Notes under the pieces: model-generated
Told to the model about the DNA's origin: nothing
The model's database searches: none
Seen by the model: the letters and a program-made list of their open reading frames with translations, nothing else
Part shown: positions 1-6,579 of the stretch, piece after piece
How the letters are laid out: each line of letters begins with the position of its first letter
How positions within the stretch are numbered: position 1 is the stretch's first letter
Translations under genes and position numbers: made by a program
Source of the DNA: CAZIWJ01 sp964542855
Lineage (GTDB): Bacteria; Bacteroidota; Bacteroidia; Cytophagales; Cyclobacteriaceae
Assembly: GCA_964542855.1 (NCBI GenBank)
Contig: CAZIWJ010000189.1
Location: forward strand, 1 to 7,191
Length of the DNA stretch: 7,191 nucleotides
Direction: 5' to 3'

Positions 1-50
1 GATAGTTCTTCGTTGTAGCGCCAGCCCCGGAAAGGGATAATATCTGCCAT
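1..50 (-). CDS. DUF1015-like protein, 5' end only (partial)
   Basis: Reading the minus strand from the ATG at 50 gives MADIIPFRGWRYNEEL before the window ends. This opening (IIPF followed by an aromatic/basic RGWRYN stretch) is how DUF1015 proteins of Bacteroidota typically begin; the function of that family is not established. Only 16 codons are visible, so the call rests on the N-terminal signature alone. The ATG lies 11 nt after the tamL stop on the same strand, so the two are probably co-transcribed. The gap is A-rich, with no Shine-Dalgarno-like motif, as is common in this phylum. It is not the start of TamB, which usually begins with a membrane anchor. Confidence 0.55.
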   Translation of the reverse strand, partial: MADIIPFRGWRYNEEL

Positions 51-61
51 TGGGTTTTTCG

Positions 62-2563
62 TTAAAATGGGTATCCGATGCCGATGTTAAGCGTTGCTTC
101 AGTGAGTTCCTTACCAATAGAGAATTGCTTGCCAATCAGCCTTTCCCCCCGCGGACGGGCCGGGTCGTATATTTTAATCCCCGAATCTACTCGCACAATC
201 AGGTATGAAAAGTCTACTCGCAGGCCTAAACCGGCGCCTACAGCAATATCCCGAAAGAAGTCCGCAGTAATCTGGCTTCCGGGCCTTCCGGGATCCTGCC
301 GGATGGTCCAGATATTACCAGCATCCACAAATAAGGCTCCATCTACATAACTGAACAGGTTTCTGCGTAATTCTACACTGCTTTCCAGCAGTATTTCACC
401 GGGCTGCTCTATACTGTAGGCCAGGTAGCCGTCTGTATCTAACGTATCAGGGGTGTAGGTTCCGGGGCCCAGCCTGCGGGGCAGCCAGGAGCGGATACTG
501 CTGCTACCACCGGCAAAAAAGAATTTTTCGTAGGGGAGGGTACGGTCTTCGCCGTAGGGTACAGCAACACCTGCGCGCAGTCGCCAGGCCAGGATGGTAT
601 TTTTTGTAAGCGGGCTGTAGTTTCTTAAATCGAAACTGGTTTTTACGAACTGAAAAGTTTCCAGTTGCTGTTCGGCAAAGTAATTCTGCCCCCTGAAGTT
701 CAGAAATGTTCCACCTCCTTCTACCAGTAAGCGCAAAAAGGAAGCTTTTCGCGATTCAGTATTACTGTTTGTTGCGTAGTTGTTAAAATTTAAAATGGAA
801 GTAAATATAGCACTACTCACAAATGAGGGTTCAAACGACCTTTCCAGGTTCCTGGAACCCAGTTCGGCCAGTCGCTCCTGGAAAGCCTGCGAGATATCAA
901 ACGAATTTACCAGGCTCAGGTCTACGGGGGTAAAAGTATAGAAAATGGTGTTGTTAGTATTTTGCCAGGAATAAGTTAGGCCTACGTTAAACATTTCCCG
1001 GGTAAAATCGGGAATATCCTGGTAGGTATAACTGGCCGTGAGCCGGGTTTTCGGGTTCAACCTTCCCAGCGCCAGCTTTTGATCCGAAGTAAGGGGTACA
1101 ACAAACTGGGGGAAGGTAATGCCCATGGTTCCGCGCACATCCAGGCTCTGGTAAGAAGAACTAACCGATACATCGGTAGGGGTGGGTACCCCTTCAATGC
1201 CTGCCCGGGCACTAATTTCCATAATCTCCAGCCCCCCGAATACATTTCTTACTTTTATGGAGGAGTTGAAGAACGGACCAAAAATCTGGGCCCCGGCGTT
1301 CAGTCCAACTTCGTTGGAGGTAGAGTATTTTTTCAATGGCTCAGCGGTAATCCGGGCTACCATGGTGCTCCCGGTAGTATCGTACAGTACATTTACAAAG
1401 CGAAAGTTGTCCAGGTTAGCCAGTCGGCGCTGGGTTTCCAGTGTACCCGACTGGCTGTAATAGGCACCGGGGGCGATGAACATCCGGCGACGCAGGATTT
1501 TGGACCATCGCTGCAGTTTTCTTTTGTTTGCCCGGGTGTTGGAGTTCGCATCTGTGCGATACCGCTGAAAATAGATATTCCTGTAAAACACGCTGGTACT
1601 GGTTGAGCCGGGCTTGTCGCTGTCCGTGTTACTTACAAATCGCACCGAATCAATAATAAAGCGGGTGTGCGGGTTCCCCTCTTCCGGCTGCTTAATCAGC
1701 GTTTCAATTTTCACGCCCCGGTTTACCCCCGTTCTACTGGTATCTACCCGGAAAAAAATAAACTGCCGGCTGAAATCATAATAGCCATTATTCCTTATCA
1801 GGGCCTCAAGCCGTTCCCGTTCTTTTGTTAGGGCATCCTGCGAATAATTTGTTCCGGGTACAATGAAACTCTCGTCCCGGTTAATGTTCAGAATCTGGTC
1901 TATGGTCGGGTCGTTCGTTACGTAAACCACCGTATCGAAGCGGTAAGGCTTGCCCTCTTTTACTTTGAACACCAGCTGCACTACCTGGTTAGAACTGTTA
2001 TAAGTTTGCCGGATTTCGTACTTTACTTCCGATTGGAAAAAACCATTATTCTGTAGGTATTGCTTAATATTTTTCAGGGTTTCTTCCGTTTGGGTAGAAT
2101 CCAGAATAGTAAGGGGTTCACCAATACGCATGCGCAGGTTTCCCTCTTCCAACTGCCGCTCCAGCCTGTTCAGTTTCTTCTCCCTTTTCCTCTCAATGCG
2201 GGCCGTTTTATTTTCATTATCCTCGTACTTTTCCAGCTTCGGCCTGTACTTCTCAATTACGCGCTCCCGCTTTTCCAGCACTTTTTCTTTATCGTAGTTT
2301 TCCTTTCCGCTTTCGTATAACAGGGCGTACGGGGCAAACGGGAGCAGGGGAAAGCGTTTGTTAGATTGCTGATTACTTAGCTGAATGTATTGTTGCTCAT
2401 CAATGGCTTTATTACCTTCAATTTTTATGTCGTACAGTAACCTTTCATCGTCTTCCAGGTAACGGGTACCCACGCATCCGGTAAGGGTAAAAAAAGCGGT
2501 TAATATAATTAGTAAGAAGAAAAATCTCAATCCAGTCACTTCGCAGTAAGCAATACGTTGCAA
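62..2563 (-). CDS. tamL: TamL: BamA/TamA-superfamily outer-membrane assembly lipoprotein
   Basis: This is a predicted outer-membrane lipoprotein of the Omp85 superfamily. By analogy with TamA, which works with periplasm-spanning TamB, it would help insert or transport envelope components. Seen: a hydrophobic signal segment (about residues 13-29) ending in lipobox LTGC with Cys30; POTRA-like repeats over about residues 40-410 (for example LLYDIKIEGNKAI near 42); a very charged, helix-prone stretch at about 88-145; and a beta-barrel from about 415 to a terminal Phe833. A GGSSSIRSW segment near 680 matches the conserved Arg-containing L6 loop motif. At 833 residues, length is normal. The coordinates give the longest frame, starting at TTG 2563. 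No ATG exists nearby. GTG at 2539 or TTG at 2530 gives a shorter, more usual signal peptide and escapes a promoter-like box at 2561-2568, so I favour one of those. It is divergent from the methyltransferase gene and followed by the DUF1015-like gene. Confidence 0.88.
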   Translation of the reverse strand: MQRIAYCEVTGLRFFFLLIILTAFFTLTGCVGTRYLEDDERLLYDIKIEGNKAIDEQQYIQLSNQQSNKRFPLLPFAPYALLYESGKENYDKEKVLEKRERVIEKYRPKLEKYEDNENKTARIERKREKKLNRLERQLEEGNLRMRIGEPLTILDSTQTEETLKNIKQYLQNNGFFQSEVKYEIRQTYNSSNQVVQLVFKVKEGKPYRFDTVVYVTNDPTIDQILNINRDESFIVPGTNYSQDALTKERERLEALIRNNGYYDFSRQFIFFRVDTSRTGVNRGVKIETLIKQPEEGNPHTRFIIDSVRFVSNTDSDKPGSTSTSVFYRNIYFQRYRTDANSNTRANKRKLQRWSKILRRRMFIAPGAYYSQSGTLETQRRLANLDNFRFVNVLYDTTGSTMVARITAEPLKKYSTSNEVGLNAGAQIFGPFFNSSIKVRNVFGGLEIMEISARAGIEGVPTPTDVSVSSSYQSLDVRGTMGITFPQFVVPLTSDQKLALGRLNPKTRLTASYTYQDIPDFTREMFNVGLTYSWQNTNNTIFYTFTPVDLSLVNSFDISQAFQERLAELGSRNLERSFEPSFVSSAIFTSILNFNNYATNSNTESRKASFLRLLVEGGGTFLNFRGQNYFAEQQLETFQFVKTSFDLRNYSPLTKNTILAWRLRAGVAVPYGEDRTLPYEKFFFAGGSSSIRSWLPRRLGPGTYTPDTLDTDGYLAYSIEQPGEILLESSVELRRNLFSYVDGALFVDAGNIWTIRQDPGRPGSQITADFFRDIAVGAGLGLRVDFSYLIVRVDSGIKIYDPARPRGERLIGKQFSIGKELTEATLNIGIGYPF

Positions 2564-2568
2564 ATCTA
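2561..2568 (-). promoter_or_regulatory. Candidate Bacteroidota -7 box for tamL (TAGATTTG)
   Basis: On the minus strand, 2568-2561 reads TAGATTTG, a perfect match to the Bacteroidota housekeeping -7 consensus TAnnTTTG. A TTTG that could serve as the -33 element lies at 2588-2585, 16 nt upstream, slightly shorter than the usual spacing. If the box is used, transcription would start around 2555-2558, downstream of the TTG at 2563, and tamL translation would have to begin at GTG 2539 or TTG 2530. The putative -33 element lies inside the first codons of the divergent methyltransferase gene. The assignment is by consensus only. Confidence 0.45.
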
Positions 2569-2577
2569 GTTAAACCA

Positions 2578-3315
2578 ATGATATCAAAAAAGAAGGCCAG
2601 CCTGATCAGGGCCTTGCAGCAAAAGAAGTATCGTTACCAGCACAAACGCTTCCTGGTAGAAGGTGCCAAAAGTGTTCAGGAATTACTACAAAGTAACCTC
2701 AAAGTCGAGCTGCTGCTCTACACCGATGAGTTTACTTTCCGGCACAACCGGCCAGAAACGGAAATGATCCCGGTTTCTACTGCCGAACTAAACAGGTTGG
2801 GAACGTTTAAACAGAATAACGCTGCTCTGGCCGTTGTTGTGATGCCTGAACCCGGAAATTTATCGGTTACAGCCCACGAATTTGCCCTGGTACTCGATGA
2901 AGTACGCGATCCGGGTAATCTGGGAACTATTATCCGCATTGCCGACTGGTACGGCATTAGTAAAATAATTTGTGCAGCAACCTGTGCCGATTGCTACAAT
3001 CCTAAAGTTATCAATTCCAGCATGGGTTCCTTTACCCGGGTCAGTATTCAGTATACTTCGCTTTCCGAATATCTGCACAATACCAGCCTGCCGGTTTACG
3101 GGGCTTTTATGGAAGGCGAAGCGGTTCATAATGTTAATTTCCCGAAAGGGGGGTTACTGGTAATGGGTAACGAATCGCGCGGAGTGAACCACGAACTGGA
3201 ACCCTTTATCAAACATAGAATTGCCATTCCTTCCTACGGTAACGCCGAATCGCTGAACGTAGCCATTGCTACCGCCGTAATTTGCGATAATATTCGTCGC
3301 ACCAACGGTTATTGA
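2578..3315 (+). CDS. SpoU/TrmH-family RNA 2'-O-ribose methyltransferase
   Basis: Predicted S-adenosylmethionine-dependent cytoplasmic enzyme that methylates a ribose 2'-OH in rRNA or tRNA. Residues 1-95 form the usual SpoU substrate-binding domain (basic start SKKKASLIRAL, then RFLVEGAKSVQELL). The SPOUT trefoil-knot domain follows with all three motifs: motif 1 DPGNLGTIIRIADWYG at 111-126, including Asn114 and the expected catalytic Arg120; motif 2 MGNESRG at 196-202 with Glu199; and motif 3 ESLNVAIATAV at 224-234. The 245-residue length fits the RlmB/TrmH-like group, but the target nucleotide cannot be read from sequence, so no symbol is given. Start is the ATG at 2578; upstream sequence is A-rich and has no strong ribosome-binding site. 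No good TAnnTTTG box is visible for it. It is divergent from tamL, and its stop lies 4 nt from the convergent stop of the transporter gene. Confidence 0.92.
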   Translation: MISKKKASLIRALQQKKYRYQHKRFLVEGAKSVQELLQSNLKVELLLYTDEFTFRHNRPETEMIPVSTAELNRLGTFKQNNAALAVVVMPEPGNLSVTAHEFALVLDEVRDPGNLGTIIRIADWYGISKIICAATCADCYNPKVINSSMGSFTRVSIQYTSLSEYLHNTSLPVYGAFMEGEAVHNVNFPKGGLLVMGNESRGVNHELEPFIKHRIAIPSYGNAESLNVAIATAVICDNIRRTNGY

Positions 3316-3319
3316 GCTA

Positions 3320-4123
3320 TTAAAACAAGCCTTCGCTGGTTTCGGCTGCTTCTTCCATCAGGTATTCCGCCTGCTTCTTACCCAGGTAGTTATCGATCAG
3401 GTAATGGGCCAGGTAGAGAACCGGCGTAAGTGCTATGGCAACTATAAATTTGTAAGTATAATTAATGGTAGCCACAGAAACTACCTGAGCCAGCGGCCAC
3501 CGCGAATCGGGGGAAGCCAGCAGGTGAAACGCAATGAACAGCACCACGAAACTATCAATTAACTGCGACACCAGGGTGGAACCCGTAGCCCGCAGCCAGA
3601 TGTTTTTACTGCCGGTTATTTTTCGCAGCCGGTGGAAAATGAACACATCGAGAAACTGGCCAATGAGAAAGGCCACCATAGAGCCCACAATAATGCCGGC
3701 TCCCTGCAGGTAAATCTTGTTAAAGGCAAAGTCTACATCGAAAGGCCTGCCCTGGTCATCGGCTGAATTAACGTTCATCCAGAAATCAGCTGGTGCCAGG
3801 CGGGTTACGATCCAGATGACCAGGAATGCGTAAAAAATAAGTCCAACAGTAATAAATGTAATCCGGCGAACGCCTTGTTTACCGAAGTATTCGTTAATAA
3901 TATCGGTGGTAACAAAAACTACCGGCCAAATGATTACCCCGGCCGACAGGTTGAAACCCAGTTCAAACCCCATCAGGGAAATGGTGGCCGGTTCATAACC
4001 AAAGCTTTGTTCAAGGGAAAATACTTTTACCCCGATTAACTCGGCCAGGATGGCGTTGGTCAGAAAAATAGCACTGAGAATAATAAACAGGTTATTCCGC
4101 TTGTTTTTAAGAACGTGATCCAA
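3320..4123 (-). CDS. yhhQ: YhhQ-type queuosine-precursor transporter (VUT/DUF165 family)
   Basis: Predicted inner-membrane importer of a queuosine precursor (preQ0/preQ1), the modified guanine placed at the tRNA wobble position. That substrate is known for E. coli YhhQ and inferred here. The 267-residue protein has about six hydrophobic segments (near 11-31, 59-75, 87-107, 138-160, 185-203 and 216-244). Family hallmarks are VTTDIINEYFG at 71-81, RATGSTLVSQLIDS at 178-191, and YKFIVAIALTPVLY at 224-237. Homologues are typically 220-270 residues. The start is TTG at 4123: no ATG exists before residue 51, and the sequence from residue 10 already aligns with the expected first helix. It starts 11 nt after the rnz stop and is probably the last gene of the STAS-rnz-yhhQ transcript. 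No queuosine biosynthesis gene is in the window. Confidence 0.9.
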   Translation of the reverse strand: MDHVLKNKRNNLFIILSAIFLTNAILAELIGVKVFSLEQSFGYEPATISLMGFELGFNLSAGVIIWPVVFVTTDIINEYFGKQGVRRITFITVGLIFYAFLVIWIVTRLAPADFWMNVNSADDQGRPFDVDFAFNKIYLQGAGIIVGSMVAFLIGQFLDVFIFHRLRKITGSKNIWLRATGSTLVSQLIDSFVVLFIAFHLLASPDSRWPLAQVVSVATINYTYKFIVAIALTPVLYLAHYLIDNYLGKKQAEYLMEEAAETSEGLF

Positions 4124-4134
4124 GGCAAATTTAT

Positions 4135-5049
4135 TTAATTGGATAATGAATAGCTGCTCCCTTCCACGGCCAGCAAGGTTGGGGAAAATACCGACTGGGC
4201 CTCAGTTAGTAATGGTTCAAGTTGTTTGTAGCGGCTGGAGTAATGACCAATTATTAACTGCCCGGCCTGGGCTTTTCTGGCAATTTCTGCTGCCTGTACG
4301 GTAGTGCTGTGGTGGCGTTTATGGGCTTCGCCGTCCATATCGGCCATGAAAGTGGCTTCATGGTATAGCAAATCAACAAAGCGGATCTGGTTCACCATTG
4401 CTTCATTGAAACGGGTATCGGAGCAAAACGCATACGACCGCGCATGGCGCGGAGGCAGGGTGTATTCCTGCACCCCGTAAATCACCTTTCCGTCTTCATT
4501 CACCACATCCTTACCGGCTTTCAGGGTTTTGATGGCGGCTACTGACATGTTGTCGGGAATCTTATCTTTAATCATTCGACGTTCGCCCGACTTTTCCCGG
4601 AATAAAAACCCGGTACACGGAATGCCGTGGTCGAGGGGGATGGTTTCTACCGTCAGGTAGTCGTCTTCATAAATCACCTTTTCCTCGAAATTCAACGGGG
4701 TAAAAGTGGCTTTAAAGCGCAAGCCGTTTTGCCCGTACTTTAACTGGGTAGTAATGATATCATCCAGCCCGTGCGGCCCGTAAATGTGCAGGTGCTCTTC
4801 TCTGCCCATGAGCGAAAGGCTGTTCAGTAAACCAATAAGCCCGAAGAAGTGATCGCCGTGCAGGTGACTAATGAAAATATGGTTTAACTTTCCTACTCCT
4901 ACCTTATAAGCCTGCATTTGCATTTGCGTACCCTCCCCGCAGTCGATTAAAAACTGCTGGTTTCCAGCTTGTAGCAGCTGGCAGGTGGGAAAGCGACCGT
5001 GCGCCGGAGTTGCCGAGTTCGCCCCCAGGATCTTTAACTCGAAATTCAA
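4135..5049 (-). CDS. rnz: Ribonuclease Z (tRNA 3' processing endonuclease)
   Basis: Zinc-dependent metallo-beta-lactamase-fold endonuclease that removes 3' trailers from tRNA precursors in the cytoplasm. All metal ligands are present: HLHGDH at 62-67 (His62, His64, Asp66, His67), His141 in DHGIPC, Asp211 in SDT, and His269 in GHYSSRY. These positions are almost the same as in Bacillus subtilis RNase Z. The N-terminal GANSATPAHGR and the HEATF motif at 230-234 are also typical. The region at about 150-200 corresponds to the flexible exosite arm that binds the tRNA elbow. At 304 residues this is the standard short form. The start is TTG at 5049; there is no ATG until about residue 43, and the stretch NFELKILG fits the usual family N-terminus. 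The TTG follows the STAS stop by 2 nt, implying translational coupling. An active enzyme is expected. Confidence 0.95.
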   Translation of the reverse strand: MNFELKILGANSATPAHGRFPTCQLLQAGNQQFLIDCGEGTQMQMQAYKVGVGKLNHIFISHLHGDHFFGLIGLLNSLSLMGREEHLHIYGPHGLDDIITTQLKYGQNGLRFKATFTPLNFEEKVIYEDDYLTVETIPLDHGIPCTGFLFREKSGERRMIKDKIPDNMSVAAIKTLKAGKDVVNEDGKVIYGVQEYTLPPRHARSYAFCSDTRFNEAMVNQIRFVDLLYHEATFMADMDGEAHKRHHSTTVQAAEIARKAQAGQLIIGHYSSRYKQLEPLLTEAQSVFSPTLLAVEGSSYSLSN

Positions 5050-5051
5050 AA

Positions 5052-5450
5052 TTATTTATTGCTTTCGTCCTCGGAGGAAGTGTCGTTATTCAAATCGTTT
5101 TCAACAGTATGTAAAAAAACAGCATCAATCGATTCCTGCACGGTTGGTAAAATTTCCAGGACCCCGTCCAGTTGTGAAATCTTAATGAGTTTCATTACAT
5201 GCTCAGTAAGGCCAGCCAGAATAAACATCCCGTTATCTTCCTGAAATACGCGATTGCCTACCAGTAGAGAGCTAAGGCCGGACGAATCGGTGTAGCGTAC
5301 TTTCGACATGTCGAGGATTACGTTATGTGTTCCACCGGCATGCATCGTAAGCAATTCCGACTTTAATTCGGGCGCCACGGTAGCATCCAGTTTATCTTCC
5401 CCTACACTTATAATACTGTAATGTTCTGCTTTATCTACGGAATACTTCAT
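5052..5450 (-). CDS. STAS-domain protein, anti-sigma-factor-antagonist-like
   Basis: A single STAS domain fills residues 1 to about 112. The family signature VRYTDSSGLSSLL lies at 51-63; Ser57 in D-S-S-G corresponds to the regulatory phosphoserine of SpoIIAA (Ser58 in B. subtilis). Proteins of this kind bind and release an anti-sigma factor or similar partner according to phosphorylation by a serine kinase and dephosphorylation by a PP2C phosphatase. No kinase, phosphatase or sigma factor is in the window, so the partner is unknown. An acidic, Asn/Ser-rich tail (about 116-132) follows the domain and is probably disordered. It starts with ATG at 5450 after a 128-nt non-coding gap, and is followed after 2 nt by rnz, so it is likely the first gene of a three-gene transcript. 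A non-phosphorylated scaffold role is possible. Confidence 0.88.
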   Translation of the reverse strand: MKYSVDKAEHYSIISVGEDKLDATVAPELKSELLTMHAGGTHNVILDMSKVRYTDSSGLSSLLVGNRVFQEDNGMFILAGLTEHVMKLIKISQLDGVLEILPTVQESIDAVFLHTVENDLNNDTSSEDESNK

Positions 5451-5578
5451 TCCTTAACTGTTTGAATGTTAATGACTATGTGACTGTGCAGTGTGTTATG
5501 TGAAAAAATTACAGGTTGAAAATAACTTTTTTGCACAGGTAAAATGCAATCTAACGGTTTATTACGTGCTTATATAAC
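5451..5578 (-). promoter_or_regulatory. Non-coding leader/promoter region upstream of the STAS-rnz-yhhQ cluster, with short repeats
   Basis: This 128-nt A/T-rich gap between the purC stop and the STAS ATG is the only sizeable non-coding stretch in the left 6.5 kb and probably carries the promoter of the STAS cluster. No perfect TAnnTTTG box is found on the minus strand; near matches are TAATTTTT at 5509-5502 and TACCTGTG at 5541-5534. It contains repeated words (plus-strand reading): TATGTGA at 5477-5483 and 5497-5503, exactly 20 nt apart; ACAGGT at 5511-5516 and 5535-5540; the inverted pair CTGTGCA 5484-5490 and TGCACAG 5532-5538; and a small dyad ACTGTGCAGT at 5483-5492 between the TATGTGA copies. 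These could be protein-binding sites. No intrinsic terminator for purC is visible: a 5-bp TTGCA/TGCAA hairpin is followed by As, not Ts. Confidence 0.4.
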
Positions 5579-6517
5579 TCAGAGTGCCTTTAATATGTTT
5601 TGATATATCCTTTCGGTAGTATCACCGTTTTCCGGTTGTTTAAAGGGCCTGCCCAGCAACTTTTCATACAGTTCAATATAACGCCTGCTAACCGATTCAA
5701 CAAATGCATCATCCATCTCCGGCATCTGGTCATCCGGCCGGCCCTGGAAATCATGATCTATCAACCACTGACGGACAAACTCTTTGGAAAGTTGCTTTTG
5801 AGGGGTTCCCTTTGCCTGCAATTCGTCGTAATAATCGGCATAAAAGTAACGGGACGAATCGGGCGTATGAATTTCATCGATCAGCGTAATATTCCCGTCG
5901 TGCAGCCCGAACTCGTACTTGGTATCTACCAGCAGTAAACCCCTTTCGGCTGCCATTGCAGAACCTCTTTTAAAAAGCAGCCGGGTATATTCTTCCAGCC
6001 TGGTGTACTGTTCAGGGGTAGCCAGTCCTTTACTTAGTATTTCTTCTTTGCTGATGTCTTCATCGTGCCCGGCATCGGCCTTGGTACTGGGGGTAATAAT
6101 GGGCTCGGGCAGCTTATCATTTTCTTTCAGTCCTTCGGGTAAAGCCACCCCGCATAATTCTCTTTTCCCGGCCTTGTAGGTTCGCCAGGCGTGCCCTGCC
6201 AGGTAACCGCGGATTACCATTTCTATTTTAAAAGGGTGGCAGTTCTTCCCGATCATCACGTTTGGATCGGGTACGCTAATTAGCCAGTTGGGAACCCGGT
6301 CGGCGGTGGCCTGCAGCAATTCAGCCGCTATGCCGTTCAGCACGGCCCCTTTGTGAGGAATGGTAAGGGGAAGAACAATGTCGAATGCCGAAATGCGGTC
6401 GCTTACTACCGTTACCAGCTTATCGGGAAAATAATATACGTCGCGAACCTTGCCCCGGTAAAAGCCGGTTTGGCCGGGAAATTCAAAAGGCTCGGGTTTA
6501 TTGTATACTGAGGTCAT
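5579..6517 (-). CDS. purC: PurC, SAICAR synthetase (phosphoribosylaminoimidazole-succinocarboxamide synthase)
   Basis: Cytosolic enzyme of de novo purine synthesis that joins CAIR and aspartate, using ATP, to form SAICAR. Visible signatures: the ATP-binding GKVRDVYYF at 22-30; SDRISAFDIVLP at 39-50; IPHKGAVLNG at 53-62; VIRGYLAGHAWRTY at 101-114; DTKYEFG at 198-204; and the family signature IDEIHTPDSSRY at 213-224. At 312 residues it is the long form resembling yeast Ade1 (about 306) rather than the roughly 240-residue E. coli form. The start is ATG at 6517, giving MTSVYNKPEP before the conserved FPGQTGFYRGKVRD. It is transcribed away from the small membrane-protein gene across a 62-nt divergent gap, in which I found no convincing promoter box. 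No other purine gene is adjacent, so it appears to stand alone, although read-through into the STAS gene is possible. Confidence 0.96.
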   Translation of the reverse strand: MTSVYNKPEPFEFPGQTGFYRGKVRDVYYFPDKLVTVVSDRISAFDIVLPLTIPHKGAVLNGIAAELLQATADRVPNWLISVPDPNVMIGKNCHPFKIEMVIRGYLAGHAWRTYKAGKRELCGVALPEGLKENDKLPEPIITPSTKADAGHDEDISKEEILSKGLATPEQYTRLEEYTRLLFKRGSAMAAERGLLLVDTKYEFGLHDGNITLIDEIHTPDSSRYFYADYYDELQAKGTPQKQLSKEFVRQWLIDHDFQGRPDDQMPEMDDAFVESVSRRYIELYEKLLGRPFKQPENGDTTERIYQNILKAL

Positions 6518-6579
6518 CGTATATTACTCTGGAATTAACCGGTCGGGGAAACTGTTAAAAACAAGTAACCCTGCACATT

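Noticed and set aside
1079..1606. A 175-codon plus-strand open frame inside tamL
   Set aside because: It is fully antisense to a well-conserved barrel-coding region, is low in recognisable domain content and rich in Gly/Pro/Arg; it is a shadow of the tamL codon pattern.
4127..4134. TAAATTTG as a real promoter for yhhQ
   Set aside because: No TTG/TTTG at suitable distance upstream was seen, and transcription from it would begin at or after the only plausible start codon. A chance match in an A/T-rich gap is more likely.
5528..5552. Possible intrinsic terminator (TTGCA/TGCAA hairpin) after purC
   Set aside because: The stem is only 5 bp with a 9-nt loop, and on the purC strand it is followed by As rather than Ts. 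On the other strand the T-run precedes the hairpin.
5919..6179. Ser-rich 86-codon plus-strand frame inside purC
   Set aside because: It is antisense to conserved PurC motifs; the Ser/Leu bias is what the reverse complement of acidic/Lys-rich coding sequence gives.
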